Shown one piece after another: positions 1-8,941 of a stretch of DNA of 61,718 nucleotides. A program made the position numbers and the translations under genes. The DNA is taken from contig NZ_JABVXF010000026.1 of assembly GCF_013349995.1 (NCBI RefSeq), positions 1 through 61,718 on the forward strand. The letters are read 5' to 3'. Within the stretch, counting starts at the first letter, position 1. Each line of letters opens with the position of its first letter. Source of the DNA: Pseudoalteromonas sp. 0303. GTDB taxonomy: Bacteria; Pseudomonadota; Gammaproteobacteria; Enterobacterales; Alteromonadaceae. The notes under the pieces are model-generated. The model saw only the letters and a list, made by a program, of their open reading frames with translations, ran no database searches and was not told the origin of the DNA.

Positions 1-75
1 AGAAAAAAGAAAATGGCAGGGCTAGACGATGATTATCGCTCAACCCTGTTAGAATCTGGGATTAAAATGCGCTAG
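1..75 (+). CDS. 3' tail of an unidentified CDS entering from the left edge
   Basis: A plus-strand frame is open from the first base and ends at a TAG at 73-75. It gives about 24 residues ending in DDDYRSTLLESGIKMR, a charged tail. Its stop codon overlaps the stop of the truncated hipA on the other strand (72-74). I do not recognise the protein. Because hipA is cut exactly here, the tail may belong to whatever was inserted into or replaced the rest of hipA. It could also be a chance frame, since only 24 codons are visible. Confidence 0.3.
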   Translation, partial: RKKKMAGLDDDYRSTLLESGIKMR

Positions 76-566
76 CCGTGGCCGTTAGCCTGTTGCACGG
101 CTGAAAACTTCAACTGCACACCCGCCAATGAGAAGCGCATCGGCGAGAAGCGCATCGGCGCTTCAATTTTCGTTTCATCGTCAATGCCTTGATGCACATT
201 AGGTGGCAGCGCTTCACCATCCGCCGGTTCAACCGTGATCGCGCCAGCTAAATCCTGCCCTAGCACCCACAATAGAAAAAACTCCCGTGCTGGGTTCACA
301 CCAGCACGCTCAGCCAGGTAATTACGCATGGTTTCTTCTGGTAAAAGGTTGGAGAAAAACGGGGTTAACTTAGTTTGGGTAGGTTTGAAGCTAGTCAGCA
401 GGCCACCGAGCGAATCTTTAAAGCCAAGCCCTAACACAGGCCGCGATTCGTCATTAATGTACGAATCCATAAAGGCAAAAAGTGTTCTGTCATTACCCAC
501 GTTGGTGATCGTTGCGATCGGTTCACCATAGAGCAACACGTTGAGCGTAGAGACATGGTTAGTCAT
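72..566 (-). pseudogene. hipA: Truncated HipA toxin, N-terminal part only
   Basis: The 164 residues match the N-terminal subdomain of HipA-type serine/threonine kinases. They begin with a short beta-rich region (LLYGEPIATI), continue through FFSNLLPEE and end in the hallmark RFSLAGVQLKFSAV. Full HipA proteins are about 430 aa. Here a TAG follows QQANGHG, so the whole kinase core (ATP-binding loop and catalytic Asp) is missing and kinase activity is not expected. The start overlaps hipB by 8 bases, the normal hipBA arrangement. An in-frame 15-bp duplication doubles the residues PMRFS just before the break. The call is a broken toxin; a functional N-terminal fragment is possible but unlikely. 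Confidence 0.75.
130..159. repeat. 15-bp perfect tandem duplication inside hipA
   Basis: Two adjacent copies of GAGAAGCGCATCGGC occupy 130-144 and 145-159. In the minus-strand hipA frame this is a five-codon insertion that doubles PMRFS immediately before the conserved SLAGVQLKFS segment. It looks like recent replication slippage in a gene no longer under selection. Confidence 0.85.
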
Positions 567-879
567 CGTCGTCTTCCTCTAACTGATACGCGGGCGACAT
601 TGGCTCACCCTCATCGCTGATGCCGTTAATACCTTGGCCACTTCGAATGATCGACTTGATGGCAGGTACAGACTTTTTAGGCGCAACCAATAGCTCTAGG
701 TCTACTACACGGGCAAGTGCAATCAAACTGGATATTCTTAAATCAACACTGCCAGACTCGATTTTCGAAATATGGCTTTGAGGCACACCCGAACGAGCAC
801 TTAACTCTCTCTGGCTAAACCCCTTTCGTACCCGAGCTTCTCGAAGACTTTCTAGTATCTGCTCTGTTACATAGCTCAT
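559..879 (-). CDS. hipB: HipB-like antitoxin, XRE-family repressor
   Basis: The protein has 106 aa. A helix-turn-helix of the XRE/Cro type covers about residues 8-62 (LREARVRKGFSQRELSARSG, then PQSHISKIESG). The C-terminal tail is acidic and ends in EEDDDD. HipB antitoxins dimerise, bind operators upstream of hipBA and neutralise HipA. This gene precedes and overlaps hipA by 8 bases, the usual antitoxin-first order. As the downstream toxin is truncated, HipB may be an orphan repressor kept for autoregulation or for neutralising HipA made elsewhere. That role is inference; the domain call is firm. Confidence 0.85.
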   Translation of the reverse strand: MSYVTEQILESLREARVRKGFSQRELSARSGVPQSHISKIESGSVDLRISSLIALARVVDLELLVAPKKSVPAIKSIIRSGQGINGISDEGEPMSPAYQLEEDDDD

Positions 880-1981
880 TTCGATACGCCTTAATGCATC
901 ACTTAAGAATAATTATATACAAAAACATATCACAGTAACTCAAATAACACAAATTCGATTAGCCATTACATATCAAAAGCCATGACCTGATACATAATTA
1001 CATATAAGTAGAAGGAGATTTTTGTCATCGACAAAAGAGCGATACTCTCGCTGATAATCGCGAACTGACGCATCAAACTCCCTAAGTACTTTTGTCGCTC
1101 AGCCCTTATACAGCAAGGGCTACAGAAGAACTCGCGTCAAATCGCCAGAAGATAAGTGCAACAAAGAGGAAGTTTGTACACAGTTACAGGAAATTTTGTA
1201 CACACAAGTCGAAAAACAAGTGCAAAATGATGGTGTAAACAGCAACTAAATTTGAAGGTAAGTCTGATATCTCAATTAGAAATAACCGTATTGGTTCGCT
1301 TCAAGCATCTTCAAAAACAAACACTAAAGCAAAAATTACACCAACAATAAACTCCCTCATTAAATTTTGTAATTTGGTACAGAAGAAAACGTTTACCAAA
1401 AAAGAGACTCTTTTTAACGGTAGTACTTTTTACGTCAAACCCAGTAACCACAAGGCCTACAGACAGGTTTGTGTCATGGAATTTTCGCCAAAGGCCTCTA
1501 AAACGGAATTTGTACTCAAGTTTGTACACACTTTCCGAGGTTACGCTTGAACATCATTGAAAAGCAAAGAAACGAGAAAAAGACAAAAAGCCTTTAAATT
1601 CAGTACGTAGAGATGTGATTGTGGTGTGCAATGAAAGGTGATTTTAAGCGTTGAAAGGCTGGGCGGCATCAGGGTGGGAGATGATCGCAAAGGTGCGTCG
1701 TTTATTAATTTCGGTAGTTAAATTAGACATGTAAGCTGCTTTTAGTCATAACAAAGCGCACTTAACTGCCTTATAAATTATAAAGCTCGGTGCGCACTGT
1801 AAAAATAAAATAGAATTGCTGAGCATTATACCTTGTTTGTCTTAGCCAAAAAAGCAGCGATTGTAAGTAATTATTCACCTTTCGTTGAGGATTTTCGTTG
1901 TTCACTTTTTTGCTAAGCTTGTGTAATCAAGTTGTAACGCATACTATTGGTAAATTGCACGGAGGGATATCAATTTAGGTC
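880..1981. other. Gene-poor 1.1-kb interval with short inverted and direct repeats
   Basis: I find no convincing coding sequence here. A 72-codon frame at 1311-1529 is rich in Phe and Cys and lacks a plausible start. The interval holds a 9-bp inverted repeat, CGACAAAAG at 1029-1037 and CTTTTGTCG at 1089-1097, with another TTTTGTC at 1020-1026. It also holds the hairpin AGCCCTT/AAGGGCT at 1101-1121 and three copies of TTTGTACACA. The last ~100 bases before 1982 presumably contain the hybrid kinase promoter. The interval lies beside a truncated toxin gene and looks like an accessory junction. Confidence 0.5.
1173..1530. repeat. Three direct copies of TTTGTACACA
   Basis: Exact copies lie at 1173-1182, 1195-1204 and 1521-1530, all on the plus strand. 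The first two start 22 bp apart, about two helical turns, so one protein could contact both on one DNA face. A related TTTGTACTCA lies at 1509-1518. No function is assigned. The 9-mer TTGTACACA shares seven positions with the DnaA-box consensus, which I do not consider sufficient to call DnaA boxes. Confidence 0.5.
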
Positions 1982-4636
1982 ATGAAAACCAGTAAGCTCA
2001 GTATTCGATTATTATGGTATATCACACCATTAGTGATCTTACCTTTGTTGTTTTTAGGTGGCTTTACGTTAACCAATGTGACCAATTCAACAAAAAAACA
2101 AGCTGAGCTGATTGTCAGTCGCTTTGTTGAGCAACAGCAGCAAAAAATCTTCAATTACATTGACTCATTTCACTCGATTACCCGCTTGCTTTCGACCTCC
2201 CCTGTATTGGCAGACTTTTTAGCCCGCGAACCTGAATCAAAAAATCAATACATTGAACGCCTTGGCGAATTAATGAATGTATTTGCAAGTTATTCAGAAG
2301 CTTACCCTGATATAGTAAGCATTAACTATGTTGCCCCAGACGGTAAAAGCGATGCATTTTATTCAAGCCAATTAACCCCTGCGCCGAAAAGTTACCCGTT
2401 TTTTGATCAAGTACTGCAATCAAATTTGCGCCAACAGCAATTTATGATCTCCAAAGAAGATGGCTCAACTAGCCTGTACTTTGTGCATCCAATTTATAAT
2501 ATCGATTACTACTTAAAACAGCCGCAGCAACTTGGGTTTATTGTTGTTCATGTTGAACCATCGATATTAAATGCCAGTATTTTAGAAGCGCCATTTAATA
2601 ACACTCTAAATTTGTTTTTGACCACTAAAGGGCAAATTTTATTTAGCTCAGACTATGACCTACGCGGCAGTTACCTAAGTGAATACGAGCTTGAACAAAT
2701 TAAGAGTTTGGCCGATTACGGCAAACTAGCCAGTATTGAGCTGTCGAGTATCGATAAAGAAGAGCGCATCATCTACGCGGTACAAATGACCGACGGTGAT
2801 TATTTTATCTCTACCACTCCCAAAGATTTGCTATATCAGTCTGGTAAAGCCATCAGTTTAATTACTGCATTAATTGTTATTATTTCAGTAATTTCACTGC
2901 CTATTTTGATCTACATTGTGGTGCGCAACTTACTACTTACCCCAGTCGAATTATTAGGGGCTGCAAGTCATCGAGTTGGGGATGGTGACTTATCTGTATA
3001 CCTACCCGCCCATACAAACGATGAAGTAGGTGTGCTTTTCAACGATTTCAATCACATGGTGAACCAAATTCGTCATTACCAAGACGAGCTTGAAGAATAT
3101 AAACATCACCTAGAAGAAAAAGTTGAAAGCCGTACTAAAGCCCTCGAAGCAATGAATAGCAAGCTAGAAGTAGCAATTGCGCAAGCTGAGCAAGCAAACC
3201 AACTGAAAAGCCGCTTTTTAGCGAATATGAGTCATGAAATTCGTACTCCACTTACCGCAATTATGGGCTTCACAGAGCAACTTCTGCACAACAAAGATGC
3301 GGTGAATGATGAGCAGCATTTAAGCACTATTTTACGTAACTCTAAGCACTTGCTTGAGCTCATCAATAACATTCTTGATTTATCAAAAATTGAAGCTGAA
3401 AAACTCGCCGTTGAGCGCGGGCCATGTAATGTAGTGCAGCTTATTCATGATATTGATTCGATTATTCGACCACTGGCTAATGAGAAGCAACTGGCGTTTA
3501 ATATCAACTACAAGCTACCAATACCCAAAACTATTAATAGCGATACCACACGTTTAAAACAAATCTTGATCAATATTGCCAGTAATGCAGTTAAGTTCAC
3601 TGAGAAAGGCAGTATCTCGATTGATATTAGTTACAACAGCGAAAAACAACATTTACAATTTGCGATTCAAGATACCGGTATCGGTATGTCTGAGCGCGAA
3701 GTTGAGCGGGTATTTAAACCGTTTGAACAAGCCGATGCGACGACAACTCGCCGCTTTGGTGGTACGGGTCTTGGCTTGTGTATATCGAAGAACTTAGCCC
3801 AGTTATTGGGTGGTGATGTACAGCTTATTAGTGAACCTGGAAACGGCAGTTGTTTTACCATACAAGTTGCTGCTCATTTAAATGCCGAGCAGTTACAAAA
3901 TGAAGGCTTTATTCATAGCTATGAGCAGCTCTCACCAAGTAAAGACGTTCAGCTGTCATTCGCAGCGAATAGCTTTGATGCCAATATTCTGGTAGCCGAA
4001 GATAACCCAGATAACCAGTTACTGATCAAGCTACTGTTACAAACTTGGGGGCTTGAGCCTGACATCGCGAAAAATGGGGCTGAAGCAGTAGAAATGGCAT
4101 TGGTAAATGATTATCAGCTGATCATCATGGATATGCAGATGCCTGTCATGGGTGGCTTAGAAGCAACGCAAATGCTACGTCACGCAGCCTATGATGGCCC
4201 TATCATTGCGCTTACGGCCAATGTAATGAAAACCGATGTCGATACCTACATAGAGGCTGGCTGTGATGAAGCACTAGCCAAACCAATCGACAAAGATGCT
4301 CTAGAGCAAGTTCTTGTAAGCTACCTACACATTGAAAAAGACAGTCAAAACAAGTGGGAAAACTTACTAAAAAGTGAGAAGTTCCAACAAATTAACGACA
4401 ACTATCGCTCAAAACTACCTGATTATTTAAGCCAAGTCGTGCAGTTGTATCGTGCTAAAGAGTGGGAAGCACTCCGGTCATTGGCGCACAGCTTAAAAGG
4501 CAGTGCGGGGTGTTTTAGTTTTGAAGCTATTCACAAGACTGCAGGTCAGCTTGAAAATGCGCTACGCAGTAATCAAACTGATCAGGTAGAGCAATGCTAC
4601 GATGCACTTATCAATGCCCTTGAAGAAGCATCTTAA
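1982..4636 (+). CDS. Hybrid sensor histidine kinase (HK-REC-Hpt, BarA-like)
   Basis: This 884-aa multistep phosphorelay kinase has a transmembrane segment at about 11-32 and a periplasmic sensor region of about 250 aa. A second transmembrane segment lies at about 291-315, followed by HAMP (about 316-368) and a coiled coil. HisKA has the phosphoacceptor His418 (SHEIRTPL). The HATPase has an N-box (NIASNAVKF) and G-boxes (DTGIGMS, GGTGLGL). A receiver domain starts at about 668 with phospho-Asp717 (IIMDMQMP). A C-terminal Hpt domain carries His836 (AHSLKGSAG). All phosphotransfer residues are present. No response regulator is adjacent, so it probably feeds a distant UvrY/LuxO-type partner. The periplasmic ligand cannot be predicted. 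Confidence 0.92.
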   Translation: MKTSKLSIRLLWYITPLVILPLLFLGGFTLTNVTNSTKKQAELIVSRFVEQQQQKIFNYIDSFHSITRLLSTSPVLADFLAREPESKNQYIERLGELMNVFASYSEAYPDIVSINYVAPDGKSDAFYSSQLTPAPKSYPFFDQVLQSNLRQQQFMISKEDGSTSLYFVHPIYNIDYYLKQPQQLGFIVVHVEPSILNASILEAPFNNTLNLFLTTKGQILFSSDYDLRGSYLSEYELEQIKSLADYGKLASIELSSIDKEERIIYAVQMTDGDYFISTTPKDLLYQSGKAISLITALIVIISVISLPILIYIVVRNLLLTPVELLGAASHRVGDGDLSVYLPAHTNDEVGVLFNDFNHMVNQIRHYQDELEEYKHHLEEKVESRTKALEAMNSKLEVAIAQAEQANQLKSRFLANMSHEIRTPLTAIMGFTEQLLHNKDAVNDEQHLSTILRNSKHLLELINNILDLSKIEAEKLAVERGPCNVVQLIHDIDSIIRPLANEKQLAFNINYKLPIPKTINSDTTRLKQILINIASNAVKFTEKGSISIDISYNSEKQHLQFAIQDTGIGMSEREVERVFKPFEQADATTTRRFGGTGLGLCISKNLAQLLGGDVQLISEPGNGSCFTIQVAAHLNAEQLQNEGFIHSYEQLSPSKDVQLSFAANSFDANILVAEDNPDNQLLIKLLLQTWGLEPDIAKNGAEAVEMALVNDYQLIIMDMQMPVMGGLEATQMLRHAAYDGPIIALTANVMKTDVDTYIEAGCDEALAKPIDKDALEQVLVSYLHIEKDSQNKWENLLKSEKFQQINDNYRSKLPDYLSQVVQLYRAKEWEALRSLAHSLKGSAGCFSFEAIHKTAGQLENALRSNQTDQVEQCYDALINALEEAS

Positions 4637-5088
4637 AGGGAAAAGCTCATCCCCATTAAAATAGCGTCTTCGTTGCCTGTCGCGGTTGGGTAATAGTTCT
4701 TACGCACCGACATATGTGCAAAGCCAGCGTTTTCATACAGGCCAATAGCGGGTGCATTCGACTCACGCACTTCTAAGAATAGGTTTTCAGCTTGGTGCTG
4801 CTCGCCGTGCTCAATAAATGCATTTAACAACTGCTTAGCAATGCCCTGCCCTTGGTACTTCGGCGCAACACAAATATCCATTAAAGTGTAATCTGGGCCC
4901 GCTTGTTCACCAATATAAAAACCTAGCATCTCATCACCTTGAAAAGCGGCTAGGTTAAAATAACGCCCAGCTAAACACGACAGCATAGTTTTCTCTGTCC
5001 ACGGGTGACTATGGCAGGCGTTTTCGATAGCCATTAACTGGCTAATATAGGTTGCATCTACAGGTTTAAAGCTTATCAAGTTGTTCAC
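4633..5088 (-). CDS. rimI: Ribosomal protein S18-alanine N-acetyltransferase
   Basis: The protein has 151 aa and the GNAT fold. The acetyl-CoA-binding motif A is visible as CVAPKYQGQGIAKQLL. Also present are ENACHSHPWTEK, typical of RimI, and the conserved ENAGF near the C-terminus. RimI acetylates the N-terminal alanine of ribosomal protein S18. The gene overlaps the end of the upstream holD-like gene by 23 bp, matching the holD-rimI pair known from E. coli, and its stop overlaps the convergent hybrid kinase by 4 bp. Confidence 0.92.
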   Translation of the reverse strand: MNNLISFKPVDATYISQLMAIENACHSHPWTEKTMLSCLAGRYFNLAAFQGDEMLGFYIGEQAGPDYTLMDICVAPKYQGQGIAKQLLNAFIEHGEQHQAENLFLEVRESNAPAIGLYENAGFAHMSVRKNYYPTATGNEDAILMGMSFSL

Positions 5089-5368
5089 CGATTAAAGACC
5101 AAAGTTGTTTTTTCTGTTCGCCATTGAGCTTATCGCTTGGTAAGCCTAAGCAGCCCTCTTGCCAGCTAATATTTGCTGTTTTAACGATTTGGGTAATAAC
5201 TAACGGTGCAAATGCTTTTTCGAGGTCTTGGTGAAACTGTAACGGAAGCGTCAGTGTTTCTTGTTGAGTGTTTGGTATCTGTTCGCCAGAAGTATCAGGC
5301 GCAGTTCGATAGTGTTGATTCAACTCTAAAGATTGTACAGAGAATATCGCAGCGTAACTTGGATTCAT
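5066..5368 (-). CDS. holD: HolD-like protein, putative DNA polymerase III psi subunit
   Basis: The 100-aa product is recognised mainly by position. In E. coli holD directly precedes and overlaps rimI, as here. The C-terminal part (NGEQKKQLWSLIGEQLDKL) resembles the HolD C-terminal helix, which in E. coli also has an LW pair. The N-terminal part (SVQSLELNQHYRTAPD) is divergent. A TGA lies three codons upstream of the ATG, so the start is fixed. Psi links the clamp loader to the chi subunit and SSB. Sequence conservation in psi is poor, so confidence is moderate. Confidence 0.62.
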   Translation of the reverse strand: MNPSYAAIFSVQSLELNQHYRTAPDTSGEQIPNTQQETLTLPLQFHQDLEKAFAPLVITQIVKTANISWQEGCLGLPSDKLNGEQKKQLWSLIGEQLDKL

Positions 5369-5436
5369 AACAACTCAATCATGATTAAGAGCAAGTAATA
5401 TAGGGAGATTTGCGATTAAAGTAAAGAAGGAAGAAA

Positions 5437-5513
5437 TGGCAGGGGCGGAGAGATTCGAACTCCCAACCGTCGGTTTTGGAGACCGCTGTTCTACCAATTG
5501 GAACTACGCCCCT
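5437..5513 (-). tRNA. trpT: tRNA-Trp (CCA anticodon)
   Basis: The reverse complement folds into a full cloverleaf of 77 nt including an encoded CCA. The acceptor stem is AGGGGCG/CGCCCCT with discriminator G73. The D arm is GTTC/GAAC with a nine-base loop, one longer than in E. coli. The anticodon loop is CTCCAAA. The anticodon stem GCGGT/ACCGA leaves 27-43 as a G-A mismatch. The T arm is GGGAG/CTCTC. Base 24 is A where E. coli has G. It lies alone between guaA and holD, in the same direction as both. Confidence 0.95.
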
Positions 5514-5597
5514 GCAATGACGACGAATTATATAGAGCTTTTTTCAAAGGTAAAGTAAAAAAACACAGTTTTTAGTTTAACTGCTTCTTAAATAAAC

Positions 5598-5631
5598 AAA
5601 ACGGCGAATTAGCAAGCTAATTCGCCGTTTT
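5598..5631 (-). terminator. Intrinsic terminator downstream of guaBA
   Basis: A perfect 13-bp stem, ACGGCGAATTAGC at 5601-5613 and GCTAATTCGCCGT at 5616-5628, is flanked by A and T runs on both sides. Read on the minus strand it follows the guaA stop by about 30 bases and runs into TTTGTTTATT. The symmetric flanks could let it work in both directions. Confidence 0.85.
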
Positions 5632-5659
5632 TGTACCAATTCAGGTCAAAATAATAAAA

Positions 5660-7237
5660 TTATTCCCACTCGATTGTTGCCGGTGGCTTACCTGAAATAT
5701 CGTAAACAACACGTGAGATACCATCGATTTCGTTGATGATACGGTTAGAAACCACACCTAAGAACTCATAAGGTAAGTGTGACCAACGTGCCGTCATAAA
5801 GTCGATTGTTTCTACACAACGTAGCGATACAACCCAGTCGTATTTACGCGCATCACCCATTACACCTACCGATTTAACTGGTAAGAATACAGTGAAGGCT
5901 TGACTTACTTTGTGATAAAGCTCTGCTTTGTGTAGCTCTTCAATGAAGATAGCATCTGCGCGACGTAGTAAGTCACAGTACTCTTTCTTGATTTCACCAA
6001 GTACACGAACACCTAAACCAGGCCCCGGGAATGGGTGACGGTAAAGCATGTCGTATGGTAGACCAAGCTCAAGACCAATTTTACGTACTTCATCTTTGAA
6101 TAGCTCACGTAACGGCTCAACAAGACCCATTTCCATATCGTCTGGTAAACCACCTACGTTGTGGTGAGACTTGATTACGTGTGCTTTACCTGTTGCTGAT
6201 GCAGCAGATTCGATTACGTCTGGGTAGATAGTACCTTGACCTAACCATTTAGCACTTTTCAGCTTTTTAGCTTGCTCGTCAAAAACTTTAATGAAGGTAT
6301 GACCAATCGCTTTACGCTTATCTTCTGGGTCATGTTTACCAGCAAGATCTGCTAAGAATTGATCTTCAGCATCTACTTTAACAATGTTTAGGCCAAACTT
6401 ATTGCCGAACATGTCCATAACTTGCTGACCTTCGTTTAAACGAAGAAGACCGTTATCAACGAATACACACGTTAGCTTGTCGCCGATTGCACGGTGAATA
6501 AGCATGGCAACAACAGATGAATCAACACCACCTGATAAACCTAAGATAACTTCGTCATCACCTACAGTTTCCTTAATACGATCAATAGCATCGTCGATGA
6601 TTTTAGCTGGTGTCCATAGCTTTTCACAGCCACAGATATCAATCGCGAAGCGCTCAAGTAAACGTAAACCTTGGTGAGTATGAGTTACTTCTGGGTGGAA
6701 CTGTACGCCGTAAAAACGTTTTTCTTCCCAAGACATTGCTGCATGTGGACATGTTGAAGTTTTAGCAGTTGTTTTGAAAGTCTCTGGTACTTCCATCACT
6801 TTATCGCCGTGGCTCATCCAAACGTCTAGTACGCCTGCACCGCCGTCAGTAATGTGGTCTTCGATAGCATCGAATAACGCACAGTTACCTACTTTTTCAA
6901 CTTGCGCATAACCAAACTCTTTCTTATCAGAGCTGTGTACGCTACCACCTAGTTGCGTTGCCATTGTTTGCATGCCGTAACAGATACCAAGTACTGGAAC
7001 GCCTGCGTTAAATACATACTCAGGAGCACGTGGGCTGTTTTCAAGTGTTGTAGACTCAGGGCCACCCGACAAAATAATACCTTGTGGATTAAATTCGCGG
7101 ATTTGCTCTTCAGTTACATCCCATGCCCATAGCTCACAGTAAACACCAATCTCACGTATACGACGTGCGATTAACTGTGTGTATTGCGAACCAAAATCTA
7201 AAATGAGAATTCGTGAATCGTGAATGTCTTTGCTCAT
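5660..7237 (-). CDS. guaA: GMP synthase (glutamine-hydrolysing)
   Basis: The enzyme has 525 aa, the usual length. It converts XMP, ATP and glutamine to GMP. The class I glutamine amidotransferase domain has Cys86 (GICYGMQ) and the distal FHPEV, which supplies the catalytic His and Glu. The ATP-pyrophosphatase P-loop is [11 protein letters not shown] at about 233-243. The C-terminal dimerisation domain ends in the conserved KPPATIEWE. It lies 100 bp downstream of guaB in the same direction, the classical guaBA operon, and is followed by a strong terminator. Confidence 0.98.
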   Translation of the reverse strand: MSKDIHDSRILILDFGSQYTQLIARRIREIGVYCELWAWDVTEEQIREFNPQGIILSGGPESTTLENSPRAPEYVFNAGVPVLGICYGMQTMATQLGGSVHSSDKKEFGYAQVEKVGNCALFDAIEDHITDGGAGVLDVWMSHGDKVMEVPETFKTTAKTSTCPHAAMSWEEKRFYGVQFHPEVTHTHQGLRLLERFAIDICGCEKLWTPAKIIDDAIDRIKETVGDDEVILGLSGGVDSSVVAMLIHRAIGDKLTCVFVDNGLLRLNEGQQVMDMFGNKFGLNIVKVDAEDQFLADLAGKHDPEDKRKAIGHTFIKVFDEQAKKLKSAKWLGQGTIYPDVIESAASATGKAHVIKSHHNVGGLPDDMEMGLVEPLRELFKDEVRKIGLELGLPYDMLYRHPFPGPGLGVRVLGEIKKEYCDLLRRADAIFIEELHKAELYHKVSQAFTVFLPVKSVGVMGDARKYDWVVSLRCVETIDFMTARWSHLPYEFLGVVSNRIINEIDGISRVVYDISGKPPATIEWE

Positions 7238-7263
7238 GGAGTATCTCGTTAGTCAGGAACTGC

Positions 7264-7336
7264 TCTCCCAAAGGGAGATGATCAATAAATTAGGGCTAGC
7301 AGATGCTAGCCCATGTAATTTCAATACCTTAAGGTA
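7264..7336 (-). other. Hairpin cluster in the guaB-guaA spacer
   Basis: The 100-bp spacer contains three inverted repeats in a row. These are TCTCCC/GGGAGA (7264-7278, loop AAA), GGGCTAGC/GCTAGCCC (7293-7312, loop AGAT) and the palindrome TACCTTAAGGTA (7325-7336). None is followed by a run of T on the minus strand, so they are not standard terminators. They may stabilise mRNA ends or set the GuaB:GuaA ratio. Confidence 0.5.
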
Positions 7337-7337
7337 A

Positions 7338-8807
7338 TTAACCTAAGCGGTAGTTTGGCGCTTCTTTAGTGATTTGCACGTCGTGAACGTGTGACTCACC
7401 CATACCAGCTGAAGTTACGCGAACAAATTGAGGTTTAGTATTTAACTCTTCAATTGTTGCACAGCCTGTTAAGCCCATTGCACTGCGTAGACCACCCACT
7501 TGTTGGTGAATGATTGTCGCGATAGGACCTTTATAAGCAACACGGCCTTCGATACCTTCAGGAACAAGCTTGTCTGCTTCGTTCGATTTTTGGAAGTAAC
7601 GGTCTGATGAACCTTCTTTTTGGTCCATAGCACCAAGGCTACCCATACCACGGTATGATTTGTAGTAACGACCTTGATATAGCTCAACTTCACCCGGTGC
7701 TTCTTCAGTACCGGCTAACATTGAACCCACCATTACACATGATGCACCAGCAACAAGTGCTTTTACGATGTCACCAGAGAAACGGATACCACCGTCAGCA
7801 ATAACAGGAATATCACGGCCTTTTAAGCCTTCAACTGCGTCAGAAATAGCAGTAATTTGTGGAACACCACAACCTGTTACGATGCGAGTAGTACAGATAG
7901 AACCAGGGCCGATACCAACTTTAACAGCATCAACACCCGCATCAGCAAGAGCAATAGCGCCTTCAGCTGTTGCAACGTTACCTGCTACGATTTGTAGATC
8001 TGGGTATGCTTGACGTGTTTGTGCAACACGGTCGATAACACCTTGTGAGTGGCCATGTGATGTATCGATAAGTAATACGTCAACACCTGCTTCAACAAGT
8101 GCTGCGATACGCTCATCAGTACCCGCGCCAACACCAACAGCTGCACCTACACGTAGACGACCTTGCTCGTCTTTACATGCATGCGGCTTGTCTTGTGCTT
8201 TTTGATAATCTTTTACAGTGATCATGCCTTTCAGTTTAAATGCATCATCAACTACGAGAATTTTTTCGATACGGTGCTCGTGCATTAGACCTAAAATTTC
8301 ATCACGGTCTGCACCTTCTTTAACAGTCACTAACGATTCTTTTTTCGTCATTACTGTAGAAACAGGTTGCTCAAGTTTCGTTTCAAAACGCATATCACGG
8401 CTTGTCACAATACCAACAAGGTTATTGTCAGCGTCGGTTACAGGGAAACCTGAAAAACCTTTGTCTTCTGAAAGCGCGATAGCATCAGCAATTGTAAGAT
8501 CCGCAGTCACAGTAACAGGGAAAGAAACAATGCCAGCTTCGTAAGTTTTAACTTTACGAACGTTTTTAGCTTGCTCTTCAATTGTCATGTTTTTGTGGAT
8601 GAAACCTAAACCGCCCTCTTGCGCTAAAGCAATCGCTAAGCGTGCTTCTGTTACAGTATCCATAGATGCTGAAACTAGCGGCAAGTTAAGATTGATACCA
8701 CGCGTTAAGCGAGTTGAAATATTTGCCGTGTGTGGCAAAACAGTAGAATGACCTGGTACTAAAAGTACGTCGTCAAAGGTAAGAGCTTCTTTAGCGATTC
8801 TTAGCAT
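7338..8807 (-). CDS. guaB: Inosine-5'-monophosphate dehydrogenase
   Basis: The protein has 489 aa from the ATG at 8807 ([19 protein letters not shown], the canonical N-terminus). The open frame continues 23 codons further upstream, but family length argues against using that extension. It oxidises IMP to XMP with NAD. Visible parts are the TIM barrel, a pair of CBS domains (about 95-205) and the catalytic-Cys loop [13 protein letters not shown]. The flap region includes [10 protein letters not shown]. It is the first gene of guaBA. The promoter lies in the 134-bp region shared with divergent xseA. Confidence 0.98.
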   Translation of the reverse strand: MLRIAKEALTFDDVLLVPGHSTVLPHTANISTRLTRGINLNLPLVSASMDTVTEARLAIALAQEGGLGFIHKNMTIEEQAKNVRKVKTYEAGIVSFPVTVTADLTIADAIALSEDKGFSGFPVTDADNNLVGIVTSRDMRFETKLEQPVSTVMTKKESLVTVKEGADRDEILGLMHEHRIEKILVVDDAFKLKGMITVKDYQKAQDKPHACKDEQGRLRVGAAVGVGAGTDERIAALVEAGVDVLLIDTSHGHSQGVIDRVAQTRQAYPDLQIVAGNVATAEGAIALADAGVDAVKVGIGPGSICTTRIVTGCGVPQITAISDAVEGLKGRDIPVIADGGIRFSGDIVKALVAGASCVMVGSMLAGTEEAPGEVELYQGRYYKSYRGMGSLGAMDQKEGSSDRYFQKSNEADKLVPEGIEGRVAYKGPIATIIHQQVGGLRSAMGLTGCATIEELNTKPQFVRVTSAGMGESHVHDVQITKEAPNYRLG

Positions 8808-8941
8808 AGTGCAACTTCTCACATGTGGATCTGAGTATAAGGAATTGCGGCCAAATTTTATCAGCGTTGCGAGCACGAGTAAATAAAATTATTCATTTAT
8901 TTGTGTTAAAGTACACAGAGAATTTTTTACTGGGGTTTTTA

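Noticed and set aside
1311..1529. 72-codon minus-strand open frame in the gap after hipB
   Set aside because: It has no ribosome-binding site, an odd Phe/Cys-rich composition and no family resemblance; it lies in repeat-bearing non-coding DNA.
1173..1530. DnaA-box cluster or replication origin
   Set aside because: TTGTACACA matches the DnaA consensus at only seven of nine positions; no AT-rich unwinding element, rep gene or dnaA/dnaN is near.
1745..1800. Resemblance to an integron attC site (AACAAAGCGCAC ... GTGCGC)
   Set aside because: The short GCGCAC/GTGCGC pairing is present, but the paired RYYYAAC and GTTRRRY ends of an attC site are not, and there is no cassette or integrase nearby.
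7264..7336. Purine riboswitch or attenuator in the guaB-guaA spacer
   Set aside because: The hairpins are simple and lack purine-riboswitch core sequences and a following T-run; only unnamed structure can be supported.
8808..8876. Longer guaB reading frame starting at 8876
   Set aside because: The extra 23 residues precede the canonical [13 protein letters not shown] start and fall in the divergent promoter region.
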